Origin: an uncultured Caryophanales bacterium | GTDB taxonomy: Bacteria > Bacillota_I > Bacilli_A > RFN20 > CAG-826 | Direction: 5' to 3' | DNA length: 10,524 nucleotides | Assembly (NCBI GenBank): GCA_946622925.1 | Contig: CAMOQM010000022.1 | Coordinates: 1-10,524 of the forward strand | Translations under genes and position numbers: made by a program | Notes under the pieces: generated by a model | Told to the model about the DNA's origin: nothing | Database searches by the model: none | The model's input: only the letters and a program-made list of their open reading frames with translations | Part shown: positions 1 through 7,900 of the stretch, piece after piece | Layout: every line of letters begins with the position of its first letter | Numbering within the stretch: the stretch's first letter is position 1

Positions 1-383
1 CCATTTCCGTACCGGAACCCCGTCAGCTCTACATCAAACCCTATTCCAGGGAAGACATTAAGACCATTGCCACCGCCATCAGCGCCGCTAACCTCGGCGT
101 CAATCCTAACGTCGAAGCCGATGCCATCCGTATCATCGTTCCGGCGATGACTGAGGAAATCCGTAAGGATATCGCCAAAAAGGCCAAAGCCCAAGGCGAA
201 GAGGCCAAGGTCGCCGTCCGTAACGTCAGACGCGACATCCTTTCCATGCTAAAGGAAGACGATTCGATGTCCGATGACTACAAGGAGACCGTCGAAAAAG
301 ACCTCCAAAAGGAAGTCGATAACGCCAATAAGGCCATCGAGGAAATCATTGCCGAGAAGACCAAAGAGGTCATGTCCATCTAA
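1..383 (+). CDS. frr: Ribosome recycling factor, 3' part only (5' end outside window)
   Basis: Ribosome recycling factor splits post-termination ribosomes together with EF-G in the cytoplasm. The window opens inside the gene: the reading frame from base 3 gives about 126 residues of the roughly 185 usual for the family, ending at TAA 381-383. Visible family signatures are the 'VPEPR' start of the middle region, 'NLGVNPN' near residue 32 of the fragment, 'VPAMTEEIRK', 'GEEAKVAVRNVRRD' (the arginine-rich helix of domain I that binds 23S rRNA) and a long charged C-terminal helix ending 'EEIIAEKTKEVMSI'. An internal ATG at 147 is not the start, because homology continues upstream to the window edge. 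In Firmicutes frr normally follows rpsB-tsf-pyrH and precedes uppS, as here. A terminator directly downstream separates it from uppS. Identification is secure; only the N-terminal third is missing. Confidence 0.95.
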   Translation, partial: ISVPEPRQLYIKPYSREDIKTIATAISAANLGVNPNVEADAIRIIVPAMTEEIRKDIAKKAKAQGEEAKVAVRNVRRDILSMLKEDDSMSDDYKETVEKDLQKEVDNANKAIEEIIAEKTKEVMSI

Positions 384-404
384 GAAGACAAAACTTTATT
401 GATT

Positions 405-428
405 AAGGCGGGGAGTTCTCGCCTTTTT
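405..428 (+). terminator. Rho-independent terminator after frr
   Basis: A six-pair stem AAGGCG (405-410) / CGCCTT (420-425) closes a nine-base loop, which can itself pair partly through G-U wobbles. The stem runs straight into a T tract at 424-428. It lies 22 bases after the frr stop codon and has no competing gene, so it should end the frr transcript and means uppS needs its own promoter. Confidence 0.85.
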
Positions 429-494
429 CATTTAAATAGGCACGGGGTCGCTGCTTTTTCCATTTATGCTGACAGTGGAGTAAAGTTTTTCGCC

Positions 495-522
495 TTGCCT
501 AGGAAATCGTTATAAAAATAAT
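495..522 (+). promoter_or_regulatory. Candidate promoter for the uppS-cdsA-dxr-protease-polC operon
   Basis: The frr terminator implies a promoter between 430 and 547. The best-spaced sigma-A-like pair I see is TTGCCT (495-500), a 16-base spacer and AATAAT (517-522), predicting a start near 529. That start would put the AGGGAG ribosome site (529-534) at the very 5' end of the mRNA. A competing perfect TATAAT lies at 535-540 but has no -35 partner at 16-18 bases. The rest of 429-547 shows nothing I can assign. Weak support; based on matches by eye. Confidence 0.3.
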
Positions 523-547
523 CTATTTAGGGAGTATAATCTTAGCT

Positions 548-1279
548 ATGGCTAAGGTTATTGATTTCAAATTAAGCAAAAAGCTTGACCACATCGCTTT
601 TATCATGGATGGTAATGGCAGATGGGCAAAACTTAGGGGACTACCTAGGCATTTAGGACATAAAAAAGCCTGCGAGAAGATCCGGGGTATTTTCGAATGC
701 TGCGACGATCTTGGGATCAAGGTTGTTTCCCTTTATGCCTTCTCCACCGAGAATTGGTCTCGTCCCCAAGATGAAATCGATCACTTAATGGATTACCTTG
801 AAGAGTTCTTAGCCAGGGAACTTCCCGCCTTTATTTCTAGGGGAGCCAAACTTTTGATTTCCGGGGATTTATCTAGAATCCGTCCTAAGACCAGACAAGC
901 CTGCTTGGATGCCGTAGAGAAAACCAAAGACGGCAAAGGAGCGATCCTCAATATCTGTTTGAATTATGGGGGCCGCGACGAAATCGTTAGGGCCGCCAGA
1001 AAACTAGCTAGAAGAGTCCAAGAAGGTGGGCTTGAAGTGGAGGATATCGACGAAAAGATGTTTGCCTCCGCCCTTTGGCATGACCTTCCCGACGTCGATT
1101 TGATGATCCGTACCTCGGGGGAATCTCGTTTATCGAATTACCTCTTATACCAACTTGCCTATGCCGAACTTCTCTTCACCCCGACCAAGTGGCCGGATTT
1201 TGACGAAGATAAGCTTATCGAATGCTTAAAGGAATATGAAGGCCGCAACCGCCGTTATGGAGGACTAACCAATGAGTAA
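548..1279 (+). CDS. uppS: Undecaprenyl diphosphate synthase (cis-prenyltransferase)
   Basis: UppS adds eight isopentenyl units in cis to farnesyl diphosphate at the inner membrane face, making the C55 lipid carrier precursor for peptidoglycan and other wall polymers. The 243 residues match the family's usual 240-260. Visible motifs: 'HIAFIMDGNGRWA' with the catalytic Asp21 and diphosphate-binding Gly/Asn/Arg, 'GHKKA', 'AFSTENW' (residues 64-70), 'NYGGRDEI', and the C-terminal 'DLMIRTSGE...RLSN' block (about 185-197) followed by 'YAELLFTPTKWPDF'. All expected catalytic and substrate-binding residues are present. The ATG at 548 is chosen because homology starts within 15 residues. The AGGGAG at 529-534 is a rather distant ribosome site (13 bases). 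The stop codon overlaps the cdsA start by 8 bases, so the two are probably translationally coupled. First gene after the frr terminator. Confidence 0.97.
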   Translation: MAKVIDFKLSKKLDHIAFIMDGNGRWAKLRGLPRHLGHKKACEKIRGIFECCDDLGIKVVSLYAFSTENWSRPQDEIDHLMDYLEEFLARELPAFISRGAKLLISGDLSRIRPKTRQACLDAVEKTKDGKGAILNICLNYGGRDEIVRAARKLARRVQEGGLEVEDIDEKMFASALWHDLPDVDLMIRTSGESRLSNYLLYQLAYAELLFTPTKWPDFDEDKLIECLKEYEGRNRRYGGLTNE

Positions 1280-2321
1280 CGAACACACCCATGGCCCAGC
1301 CATCAATACCCTCGACGAAAAGAAAAAGAAATCGATGACCAACCGCATTGTGGTTGGCGTGATCCTCGCGGTTACCTGTATTCCCGCTTTGGTCGTCGGA
1401 TCCTGGTTTTGGTTTGCCGTCGTCTCCGTTTTCTTTCTCTTCGCGGTTTATGAAATCCTTTCCTGCCGGGGCAAGAAATACCATTGGTTCATTTGGGGAT
1501 TCACTTTCTTAATCACCATCGTCTATATGTATTGGTTCTTGGTTAAGAACAATATCTCCGAATATCTCTTCCTTAAGGATGCTGGGATTCCCGAGCAATG
1601 GTCTTGGGAATTAGAAAGATGGTATGCCGAACCGGCCTTATCCATTTATGCCGCCATCTCCGCCTTAGGGGTCTATTTCGTCATTTCCTTGGTGGATAAG
1701 GATTTTGATTTCTTCGACGTCCTTTATTTCTTCGCCATGACCATCTTGGTGGGGTTAGGCTTCCAGTGCATGCTGTTCCTCCGTTACCATCCATTTAACG
1801 TTAGCTATGGGGTGCCAGGGGCCAATCCTCCCGATTTGTTTAAGTATTGGCATTCCGCAATCTTATTTATCTTCGTGGTCATCGCTACCTTTGGTAATGA
1901 CACCATGGCATATTTCACCGGGGTATTCTTCGGCAAACATAAGATGACCCCGCGGGTCTCTCCCAACAAGACCTGGGAAGGCTTCTTCGGAGGCTGGATC
2001 TTAGGGGGCGGTTTGGCATTGGCCTTTGCCTTGCTTTGCGATAATTTCGGATTCCCCATGCTACCTGGACTTCAGGTATTCGGGACTGCCGAATCCAAAT
2101 GGTATGGCATTGTCATTCTTTCCTTTGGTTTGCCTTTAATCGGCATGGTTGGCGATTTGACCTTCTCCTTAATCAAACGTTATCTTGGAGTTAAGGATTA
2201 TGGGAAATTATTGGGCGCCCACGGCGGAGTCCTCGATAGAGTCGATTCTTTAATCTTCTGCTCAATCCTTTGCTCGATACTAGTAGTTGTCTTAGAGAAG
2301 GGCTGGAGGTTCTTCGCATGA
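1272..2321 (+). CDS. cdsA: Phosphatidate cytidylyltransferase (CDP-diacylglycerol synthase)
   Basis: Integral membrane enzyme that converts phosphatidic acid and CTP to CDP-diacylglycerol, the precursor of phosphatidylglycerol and cardiolipin. The CdsA signature is complete at the C-terminus: Ser299, LIKR (300-303), Lys308-Asp309, His317-Gly-Gly and Asp322-Arg-Val-Asp325, the metal- and CTP-binding residues. Upstream is 'SPNKTWEG' (230-237), also typical. About eight hydrophobic segments are visible, beginning near residue 26. At 349 residues it is longer than the usual 260-290. The excess is a 24-residue charged N-terminal tail with a KKKK run and an aromatic-rich insertion around residues 85-125. 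Start ATG 1272 is supported by GGAGG at 1259-1263, 8 bases away; a second Met at residue 22 is possible but lacks such a site. Overlaps uppS by 8 bases and dxr by 4 bases (ATGA). Confidence 0.95.
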   Translation: MSNEHTHGPAINTLDEKKKKSMTNRIVVGVILAVTCIPALVVGSWFWFAVVSVFFLFAVYEILSCRGKKYHWFIWGFTFLITIVYMYWFLVKNNISEYLFLKDAGIPEQWSWELERWYAEPALSIYAAISALGVYFVISLVDKDFDFFDVLYFFAMTILVGLGFQCMLFLRYHPFNVSYGVPGANPPDLFKYWHSAILFIFVVIATFGNDTMAYFTGVFFGKHKMTPRVSPNKTWEGFFGGWILGGGLALAFALLCDNFGFPMLPGLQVFGTAESKWYGIVILSFGLPLIGMVGDLTFSLIKRYLGVKDYGKLLGAHGGVLDRVDSLIFCSILCSILVVVLEKGWRFFA

Positions 2322-3475
2322 AGCGAATTATCTTATTAGGGGCCAGTGGTTCCATTGGGACCCAAACCCTCGACATCATAGAGAAACGGAGTAGCGAATT
2401 CACCTTGGTGGGTTTTTCGGTTGGTTACCAAGCCGATATGGCCGAGGTCATCTATGCCCGTTTCCCAAGCGTCCAAGCCGTTTGCCTCCGCCAGGAAATC
2501 GATGCGATCGAATTTAAGGATAAACACGAAAACCTCTCCGTCCTTTATGGGGATTCCGGGCTTTTGGATTTAATCAAGGAAACCGAAGCCGATATGGTGG
2601 TCAATGCCCTCGTTGGCTTTGTCGGATTAGTCCCAACCATCACCGCCTTGAAACTTAACCGCGAAGTCGCCACCGCGAATAAAGAATCTTTGGTCGTTGG
2701 TGGAAAGCTCGTCAACGATTTGCTTGATCAAGGACATGGCAAACTCTACCCAATCGATTCCGAACACGTGGCCATCGCTAAGCTACTTGCCGAAGCCAAG
2801 GAGAAGAAAATCGATAAGATCCTTATCACCGGGTCGGGTGGAGCTTTGCGTAACGTCCCACTTGAAGAGCTTCCTAATGCCACTCCAGAGATGGCTTTGG
2901 CCCATCCTAACTGGAAGATGGGTAAGAAAATCACCATCGATTGCGCGACCATGATGAATAAGGGATTCGAACTTATCGAGGCCTGCGTTTTGTTCCGCCG
3001 CCCGATGGAGGATTTCGAAATCTTGATGCACGATGAGTCCATGGTCCATAGCGCGATTAGATATCGTAATCACCGTTATCTTTGCGATATCTCCGTTCCC
3101 GATATGCATGGTCCGATCGAATATGCTTTGGAAGAAGGCAAAGGCAAATACGAGATCAAACGGGTAAGATCATTAAAGAAACTTAAGAAATTCCATTTCC
3201 ATGATTTCGACCCAAAACGTTATCCTAGCGTCGAAATCTGCAAGAAGGCTTATGAAAAAGGCGGGAATGCCCCGGCTATTTTGAACGCCTCCAATGAAGT
3301 GGCGGTGGAAGCTTTCCTAAATTACGAAATCGCCTTCACCGAAATCCCTTATTACGTGGAAAAGGCCTTAAAGCGGATCCCTTTTGTGGAAAACCCGACG
3401 CTTGAAGACCTCCTTTTCACCGATTCCATGACTCGTGGCTATACCCGGGAGAGAATTAATTTGGATAAACGTTAA
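2318..3475 (+). CDS. dxr: 1-deoxy-D-xylulose 5-phosphate reductoisomerase
   Basis: Catalyses the committed step of the MEP isoprenoid pathway: DXP plus NADPH to 2-C-methyl-D-erythritol 4-phosphate, with a divalent metal. The 385-residue protein shows the NADPH-binding 'GASGSIG' (8-14), 'ATANKES' (118-124), the metal site Asp147-Ser148-Glu149-His150, 'GSGG' with Ser173, 'HPNW' with His196, 'ATMMNKGFE' with Asn214, Lys215 and Glu218, and the C-terminal 'APAILNASNEVAVEAFLN'. The start is ATG 2318, not the upstream in-frame TTG at 2270: it gives the canonical 'MKRIILLGASG' N-terminus and has GGAGG at 2305-2309, 8 bases away. It overlaps cdsA as ATGA. Unusual: residue 209 is Cys where E. coli has the phosphate-binding Ser222, and the 'HPQS' and 'PDMRLPI' segments read 'HDES' and 'PDMHGPI'. 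Placed beside uppS, it supplies the precursors for the carrier lipid. Confidence 0.97.
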   Translation: MKRIILLGASGSIGTQTLDIIEKRSSEFTLVGFSVGYQADMAEVIYARFPSVQAVCLRQEIDAIEFKDKHENLSVLYGDSGLLDLIKETEADMVVNALVGFVGLVPTITALKLNREVATANKESLVVGGKLVNDLLDQGHGKLYPIDSEHVAIAKLLAEAKEKKIDKILITGSGGALRNVPLEELPNATPEMALAHPNWKMGKKITIDCATMMNKGFELIEACVLFRRPMEDFEILMHDESMVHSAIRYRNHRYLCDISVPDMHGPIEYALEEGKGKYEIKRVRSLKKLKKFHFHDFDPKRYPSVEICKKAYEKGGNAPAILNASNEVAVEAFLNYEIAFTEIPYYVEKALKRIPFVENPTLEDLLFTDSMTRGYTRERINLDKR

Positions 3476-4896
3476 TGTGGTACGAAGTCTTCCTCGACAT
3501 CCTTATCGTGGTAGTGATGCTCGCCGTTTTGGTGGCTCTCCACGAAGCCGGTCACCTTGGCATGGCCAAACTTTTCAAAGTCTATTGTTTTGAATATTCG
3601 GTGGGCTTTGGACCGAAGCTGCTCAAGGTCAAACGTAAAAACGGGGAGACTTATTTTTCCCTTAGGGCCATTCCCTTTGGCGGCTATGTCTCGATGTATG
3701 GAGAAGCCGGAGCTGTTCCCGAAGGTTTTGAAGAGCCACCCGTCGAAAGATCGCTTGAATCTATCGCAAAATGGAAGAAATGCTTGATCCTCGTCGCCGG
3801 GGTAACCGTCAACTTCATCGTTGGTATGGTTTTAATCTATATCGGCGATGCGGCTTTCCCGATGTATTATTACGCCCATGCGGCAATCGCCGATAATTCA
3901 TCGACCACCTCTAATGTTATTTCGGTAACTACCGATCCAGTCTTTGGCAGCGCCGCTTTGTCCTATTTCGAAGATAACAAAGAAGTCGGTTATGAGACTA
4001 AGGATTACTTCTTGCATTTGCCAGTGGCCACTCTCGATGGCAACACCTTCCCCATCTTAGATAGCGACGTCCATTTCATGATTAAAGACGGGGATATTTA
4101 CAAACCAGGAGAAGGTCATTATGTCGCCGTCTATTCGCCTTCTTCCTTAGTTAACGAACATACCCTAGCTTCTTCTATTGCCCTTTATCCGGTTTCAGAA
4201 GACCCCGTTCCCCAAAGCCTCAAAGAACTCGGCGTTAATTACTTGCCTAAGTATATCGATGCGGATAAGAAATCGACCAAGGTCAATACCTCGTTATATG
4301 CCGATGGGGATTATATCGATTTAAATCTCACCTTCATCCCTTTACAAAAAGGCCATAGCGAAGATAAAAACTACGCCAAAACGCAATATGAAGGCCATCG
4401 CTTAGAGGTTAATAACACGCCTATCGCTAGGTTTACCATCGGCAATAAGGCCTTCCAGAATAACGAGATTAAGTTAGGGGTCATTTCCCATCATTACACC
4501 TTCGCCGAAAGCTGGGGGGCGTGGGCTAGTGACTTCAAGACCGCCTGCGGGGCGATTGGACAAGGACTCGTCAGTTTATTCCAGCCAGGCGGCTTCCAAA
4601 ACCTCTCGGGTATCGTCGGTATCACGGCCGCCATGCCCCAGATTAGGGCCAGTGGGGGAGCGAGGATGGTCTTCTTCTTCTCGGGTTTGATTTCCATTAA
4701 CTTGGCTTTCTTCAACTTATTGCCCTTCCCTGGGCTTGATGGTTGGCAACTCGCCGTCACCATCATCGAAGGGGTCAGCAAAAAGAAAGTCCCCGAAAAA
4801 GCCAAATCCATTATGTCCATCATTGGCCTAGTCCTGCTTATGGGCTTAGCCGGGGCGGTATTAATCAAAGACGTAGTCGCCTTATTCATTCGTTAA
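3475..4896 (+). CDS. rseP: RseP-type M50 site-2 intramembrane zinc metalloprotease
   Basis: A membrane protease expected to cut transmembrane segments of anti-sigma factors or remnant signal peptides. HEAGH (23-27) lies in the first membrane segment and supplies two zinc-binding His and the catalytic Glu. 'LRAIPFGGYV' (63-72) is the conserved membrane-reentrant region. A second membrane segment covers about 103-125. The NxxPxPxLDG motif (Asn414 to Asp422, third zinc ligand) follows a hydrophobic segment, and a last membrane segment lies near 445-470. 'FQNLSGIVGIT' before the second half is also family-like. At 473 residues it is longer than the usual 420 or so. The external region (about 126-365) shows no recognisable PDZ signature such as a GLxxGD run, and is instead polar and Asp/Tyr-rich. 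ATG 3475 shares its A with the dxr TAA, so translation is probably coupled. The symbol follows position and motifs; Bacillus names would be rasP. Confidence 0.85.
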   Translation: MWYEVFLDILIVVVMLAVLVALHEAGHLGMAKLFKVYCFEYSVGFGPKLLKVKRKNGETYFSLRAIPFGGYVSMYGEAGAVPEGFEEPPVERSLESIAKWKKCLILVAGVTVNFIVGMVLIYIGDAAFPMYYYAHAAIADNSSTTSNVISVTTDPVFGSAALSYFEDNKEVGYETKDYFLHLPVATLDGNTFPILDSDVHFMIKDGDIYKPGEGHYVAVYSPSSLVNEHTLASSIALYPVSEDPVPQSLKELGVNYLPKYIDADKKSTKVNTSLYADGDYIDLNLTFIPLQKGHSEDKNYAKTQYEGHRLEVNNTPIARFTIGNKAFQNNEIKLGVISHHYTFAESWGAWASDFKTACGAIGQGLVSLFQPGGFQNLSGIVGITAAMPQIRASGGARMVFFFSGLISINLAFFNLLPFPGLDGWQLAVTIIEGVSKKKVPEKAKSIMSIIGLVLLMGLAGAVLIKDVVALFIR

Positions 4897-4911
4897 AGAA
4901 AGGAGAAAAGC

Positions 4912-7900
4912 ATGCAAGATAAAATGAGACGCTTCCTCCTTTCGATTGGAATCGAGGATCCGGAAAGTTACGATTTAGATTTCATTTTGGTGGGTAGGGC
5001 CCCTTCCCAAAGGGAGAGGGTGGATATGGCTATTTCCAAAGCTAATCCTTGGAATTATGTTGAACTCGACCGTTTCGTCTTGGCCTTAAGCAATATCCAT
5101 TATCCCTATTCGATGCGGTTTTCTTATTCCAAACAACCAAGTTTCGATGATGTTAAGAATCTCTTTTGCGATTGGCATTTAGGCCATTATAACTGCTTAA
5201 GCGAGGCCACTTTCCTTTGCCCCGAACCTAACGTATTCGAACTTAGATATCCTTCCTTGTCTTCCCAAGAAGAAGGCATGCTTAAGGAAGGGGAGTTCTC
5301 CTCTTTGCTCCATTTCCTTAATTATCCATTCGTCCTGCGGTCTTCTTTGAATATCGAAGAAAAGATCGCTGAGCCGGTTGAAGAAGCGATTGAAAAAGAA
5401 GAAGCGGTAGAGGAAGTCCTTACCGGAGGAGCCCCAATCGAAGTATCTATTGCTTCCGAAGAAGAGCCTAAAGATGAAGATTCCAAATATGATGGGGAAG
5501 AAGAAATCGCCAAGGATAGGGAAAAAGCCTATGCCGATGCGACCAAGGAACTAATCTCCCAAGCCGAACTTAACTTCCGCATCATGGAAGAGGAAAGGAA
5601 GGCCAAACGGGTCTGGACCAAAGGCGACTATAAGCCTTGCGATAGCATCGATGACCTTTCCGTGCTTGAAGATTGTAACGTCGATTTCTGCGGACTAGTT
5701 TTCTCTAATGACGTTAGGAACGCCCGAACTGGCAAAAAGATCGCTAGCATCGGGATCGCCGATAACGATAACGCCATTACGGTGCGCGCCTTTGAGAACA
5801 AGCGTCTGACCGGAGCCGATTTGGAAAAACTTAAAAAAGGCGATTATCTCAGGATCAGAGGCGCCATCGACCACGATAAATACAATGGCCAAAAGATGAT
5901 AGTGGCCCATTTCTTGGATTTGTTACCGCCTCCCAAGATGCGGGAAGATAACGAACCCGAAAAACGCGTCGAACTCCATCTCCATACCAAGATGTCGGTC
6001 ATGGATGCGGTTACCGATTTCGCATCCTATTATGATTTGGCCGTCAATATGGGTATGGAAGCCATCGCCCTAACCGACCATGGCGTCGTCCAGAATTTCC
6101 CGGCCGCCCAAGCCGCAAGGGAGGGATGGGTGAAGAAGCTTGAAGGGAAAGAGCAAAAAGCCCCGAAAGTCATCTATGGCTGCGAACTTTATATGTTCGA
6201 TCTAAAGCAGAAATATATCCAAAACCCCTGCAATACTCCCCTCACCCAAGCTAGATATTGCGTATTCGATACCGAAACAACCGGACTTTCCGCCCGTTAC
6301 GATAGGCTCGTCGAATTCGGTGGTGTCGTCGTAGAAAAAGGCAGGGTCATCGCTAGATTTGACACCCTGATTAACCCCGAGATCGATTTAAGCTACGCTA
6401 AAGAAGCTTTATCCATTAACAAAATCGATCCTTCCGAACTACTTAAAGCCCCAACCTTCCACGAGGTCTTGCCTAAGATCATGGAGTTCCTTGGAGACAA
6501 TATCTTAGTCGCCCATAACGCGATGTTTGATATTGGCTTCCTTAACGCCGCTTTGTCTAGGGAAGGCTTACCCCCCATTGCTAATCCGGTCATCGATACC
6601 ATTCCTATTTCCCACTATTTGTTCCCCGAAGCCGGTAGACATAGCGAAGGTTACTTCCTAAAGAATTTGGGATTGAGCATCTATAACGAAGCCGATGCCC
6701 ACCGCGCCGATTACGACGCCGAAAAGCTTAACGATGGTTGGCAAGAAGCCATCATCCGTTTGGATAAGGCCCGGCCTGGCATCACCCATGCCCAACTAGA
6801 CGAACTAATGGTGCCTAGAGGCAACCGCGAACTTGACGATGAAGCCACCTTCAAGAAGAAGGAAGAACTTTTCAATTCCTTCTGCCATCACTTAAGGGAA
6901 TATCACGTCACCGCCTTGGTCAAAAACCAGCAAGGCTTAAAAGATTTATACAAGATCGTTACCGAAGGGCATACGACTTATCTTTATTCCTCGATGCCGA
7001 AGACCCCGCGTTCTTTGCTTAACCAATATAGGGAAAACCTCCTCATCGGTTCGGCTTGTTTTAATGGCGAGATCTTCGAAATGGCTTTGACCCGGAATCT
7101 TGAAGCCACGGCCGAAGCCATGAAATTCTATGATTTCATCGAAATCCAGCCGATTGAGAACTATTCCTATTTGCTTAATATGGGCCGCGTCCAAAGCAAG
7201 GAACACTTAATCGAGGTCTTAAAAGACATCATCGCCGCGGCTAATCTAGCGGGTAAGAAAGTGGTGGCCACCGGCGACGTCCATTACCGTGATCCCGAAG
7301 ATAAAATCATCCGTGACGTTTATATCTACGCCAAAGCCAAGGGTGGTGGAGCCCATCCCTTAAATCCGCCCGCCAGGAGCAGACGCCCGGTATTCGCTAA
7401 CCCCGACCAACACTTTAGAAGCACCCGGGAAATGCTAGATTCTTTCGAAGCCTGGCTTCCTAAAGAGCTTGCCTATGAAATCGTCGTCACCAATTCCCGT
7501 TATATTGCCTCGCTAACTGAGGAGAATATCATCCCCGTTTCCGATAATCTATTCGCCCCTAACGAAAACCTTCCCCATAGTGACCTTAAGATCCGCGAGC
7601 TTTGCGAAGGCCATTTCCATGAAAGGTATGATTACACTTTCGACGATGACCCGATGGTTAAGCAAAACGTCGAAAAGGTGTGGGGACGTCTGCAAAGGGA
7701 ACTCGATGGTATCATCGGTAACGGCTATGCGGTTACCTATTACATCGCTTACCGTTTGATTAAATTAGCTAATGATGAGCCGGAGCACTATATCGTCGGT
7801 AGCCGTGGTTCGGTTGGCTCTTCTTTTGCCGCCACCATGGCCGATATCACCGAGGTCAATCCCCTTCCCGCCCATTATCATTGCCCCCATTGTCATTATT

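Noticed and set aside
384..547. Riboswitch or leader RNA between frr and uppS
   Set aside because: Apart from the frr terminator I see no second strong stem or antiterminator arrangement before uppS.
2270..2317. Upstream TTG start for dxr
   Set aside because: It would add 16 residues unlike any Dxr N-terminus and lies inside cdsA; ATG 2318 has GGAGG at the right distance and the canonical MKRIILLGASG start.
2783..3109. 108-codon minus-strand open frame within dxr
   Set aside because: Shadow of a GC-biased third-position coding frame; the plus strand is unambiguous Dxr with intact motifs throughout.
4494..4889. 131-codon minus-strand open frame within the M50 protease gene
   Set aside because: Antisense to the conserved C-terminal catalytic region; no ribosome site and no family resemblance.
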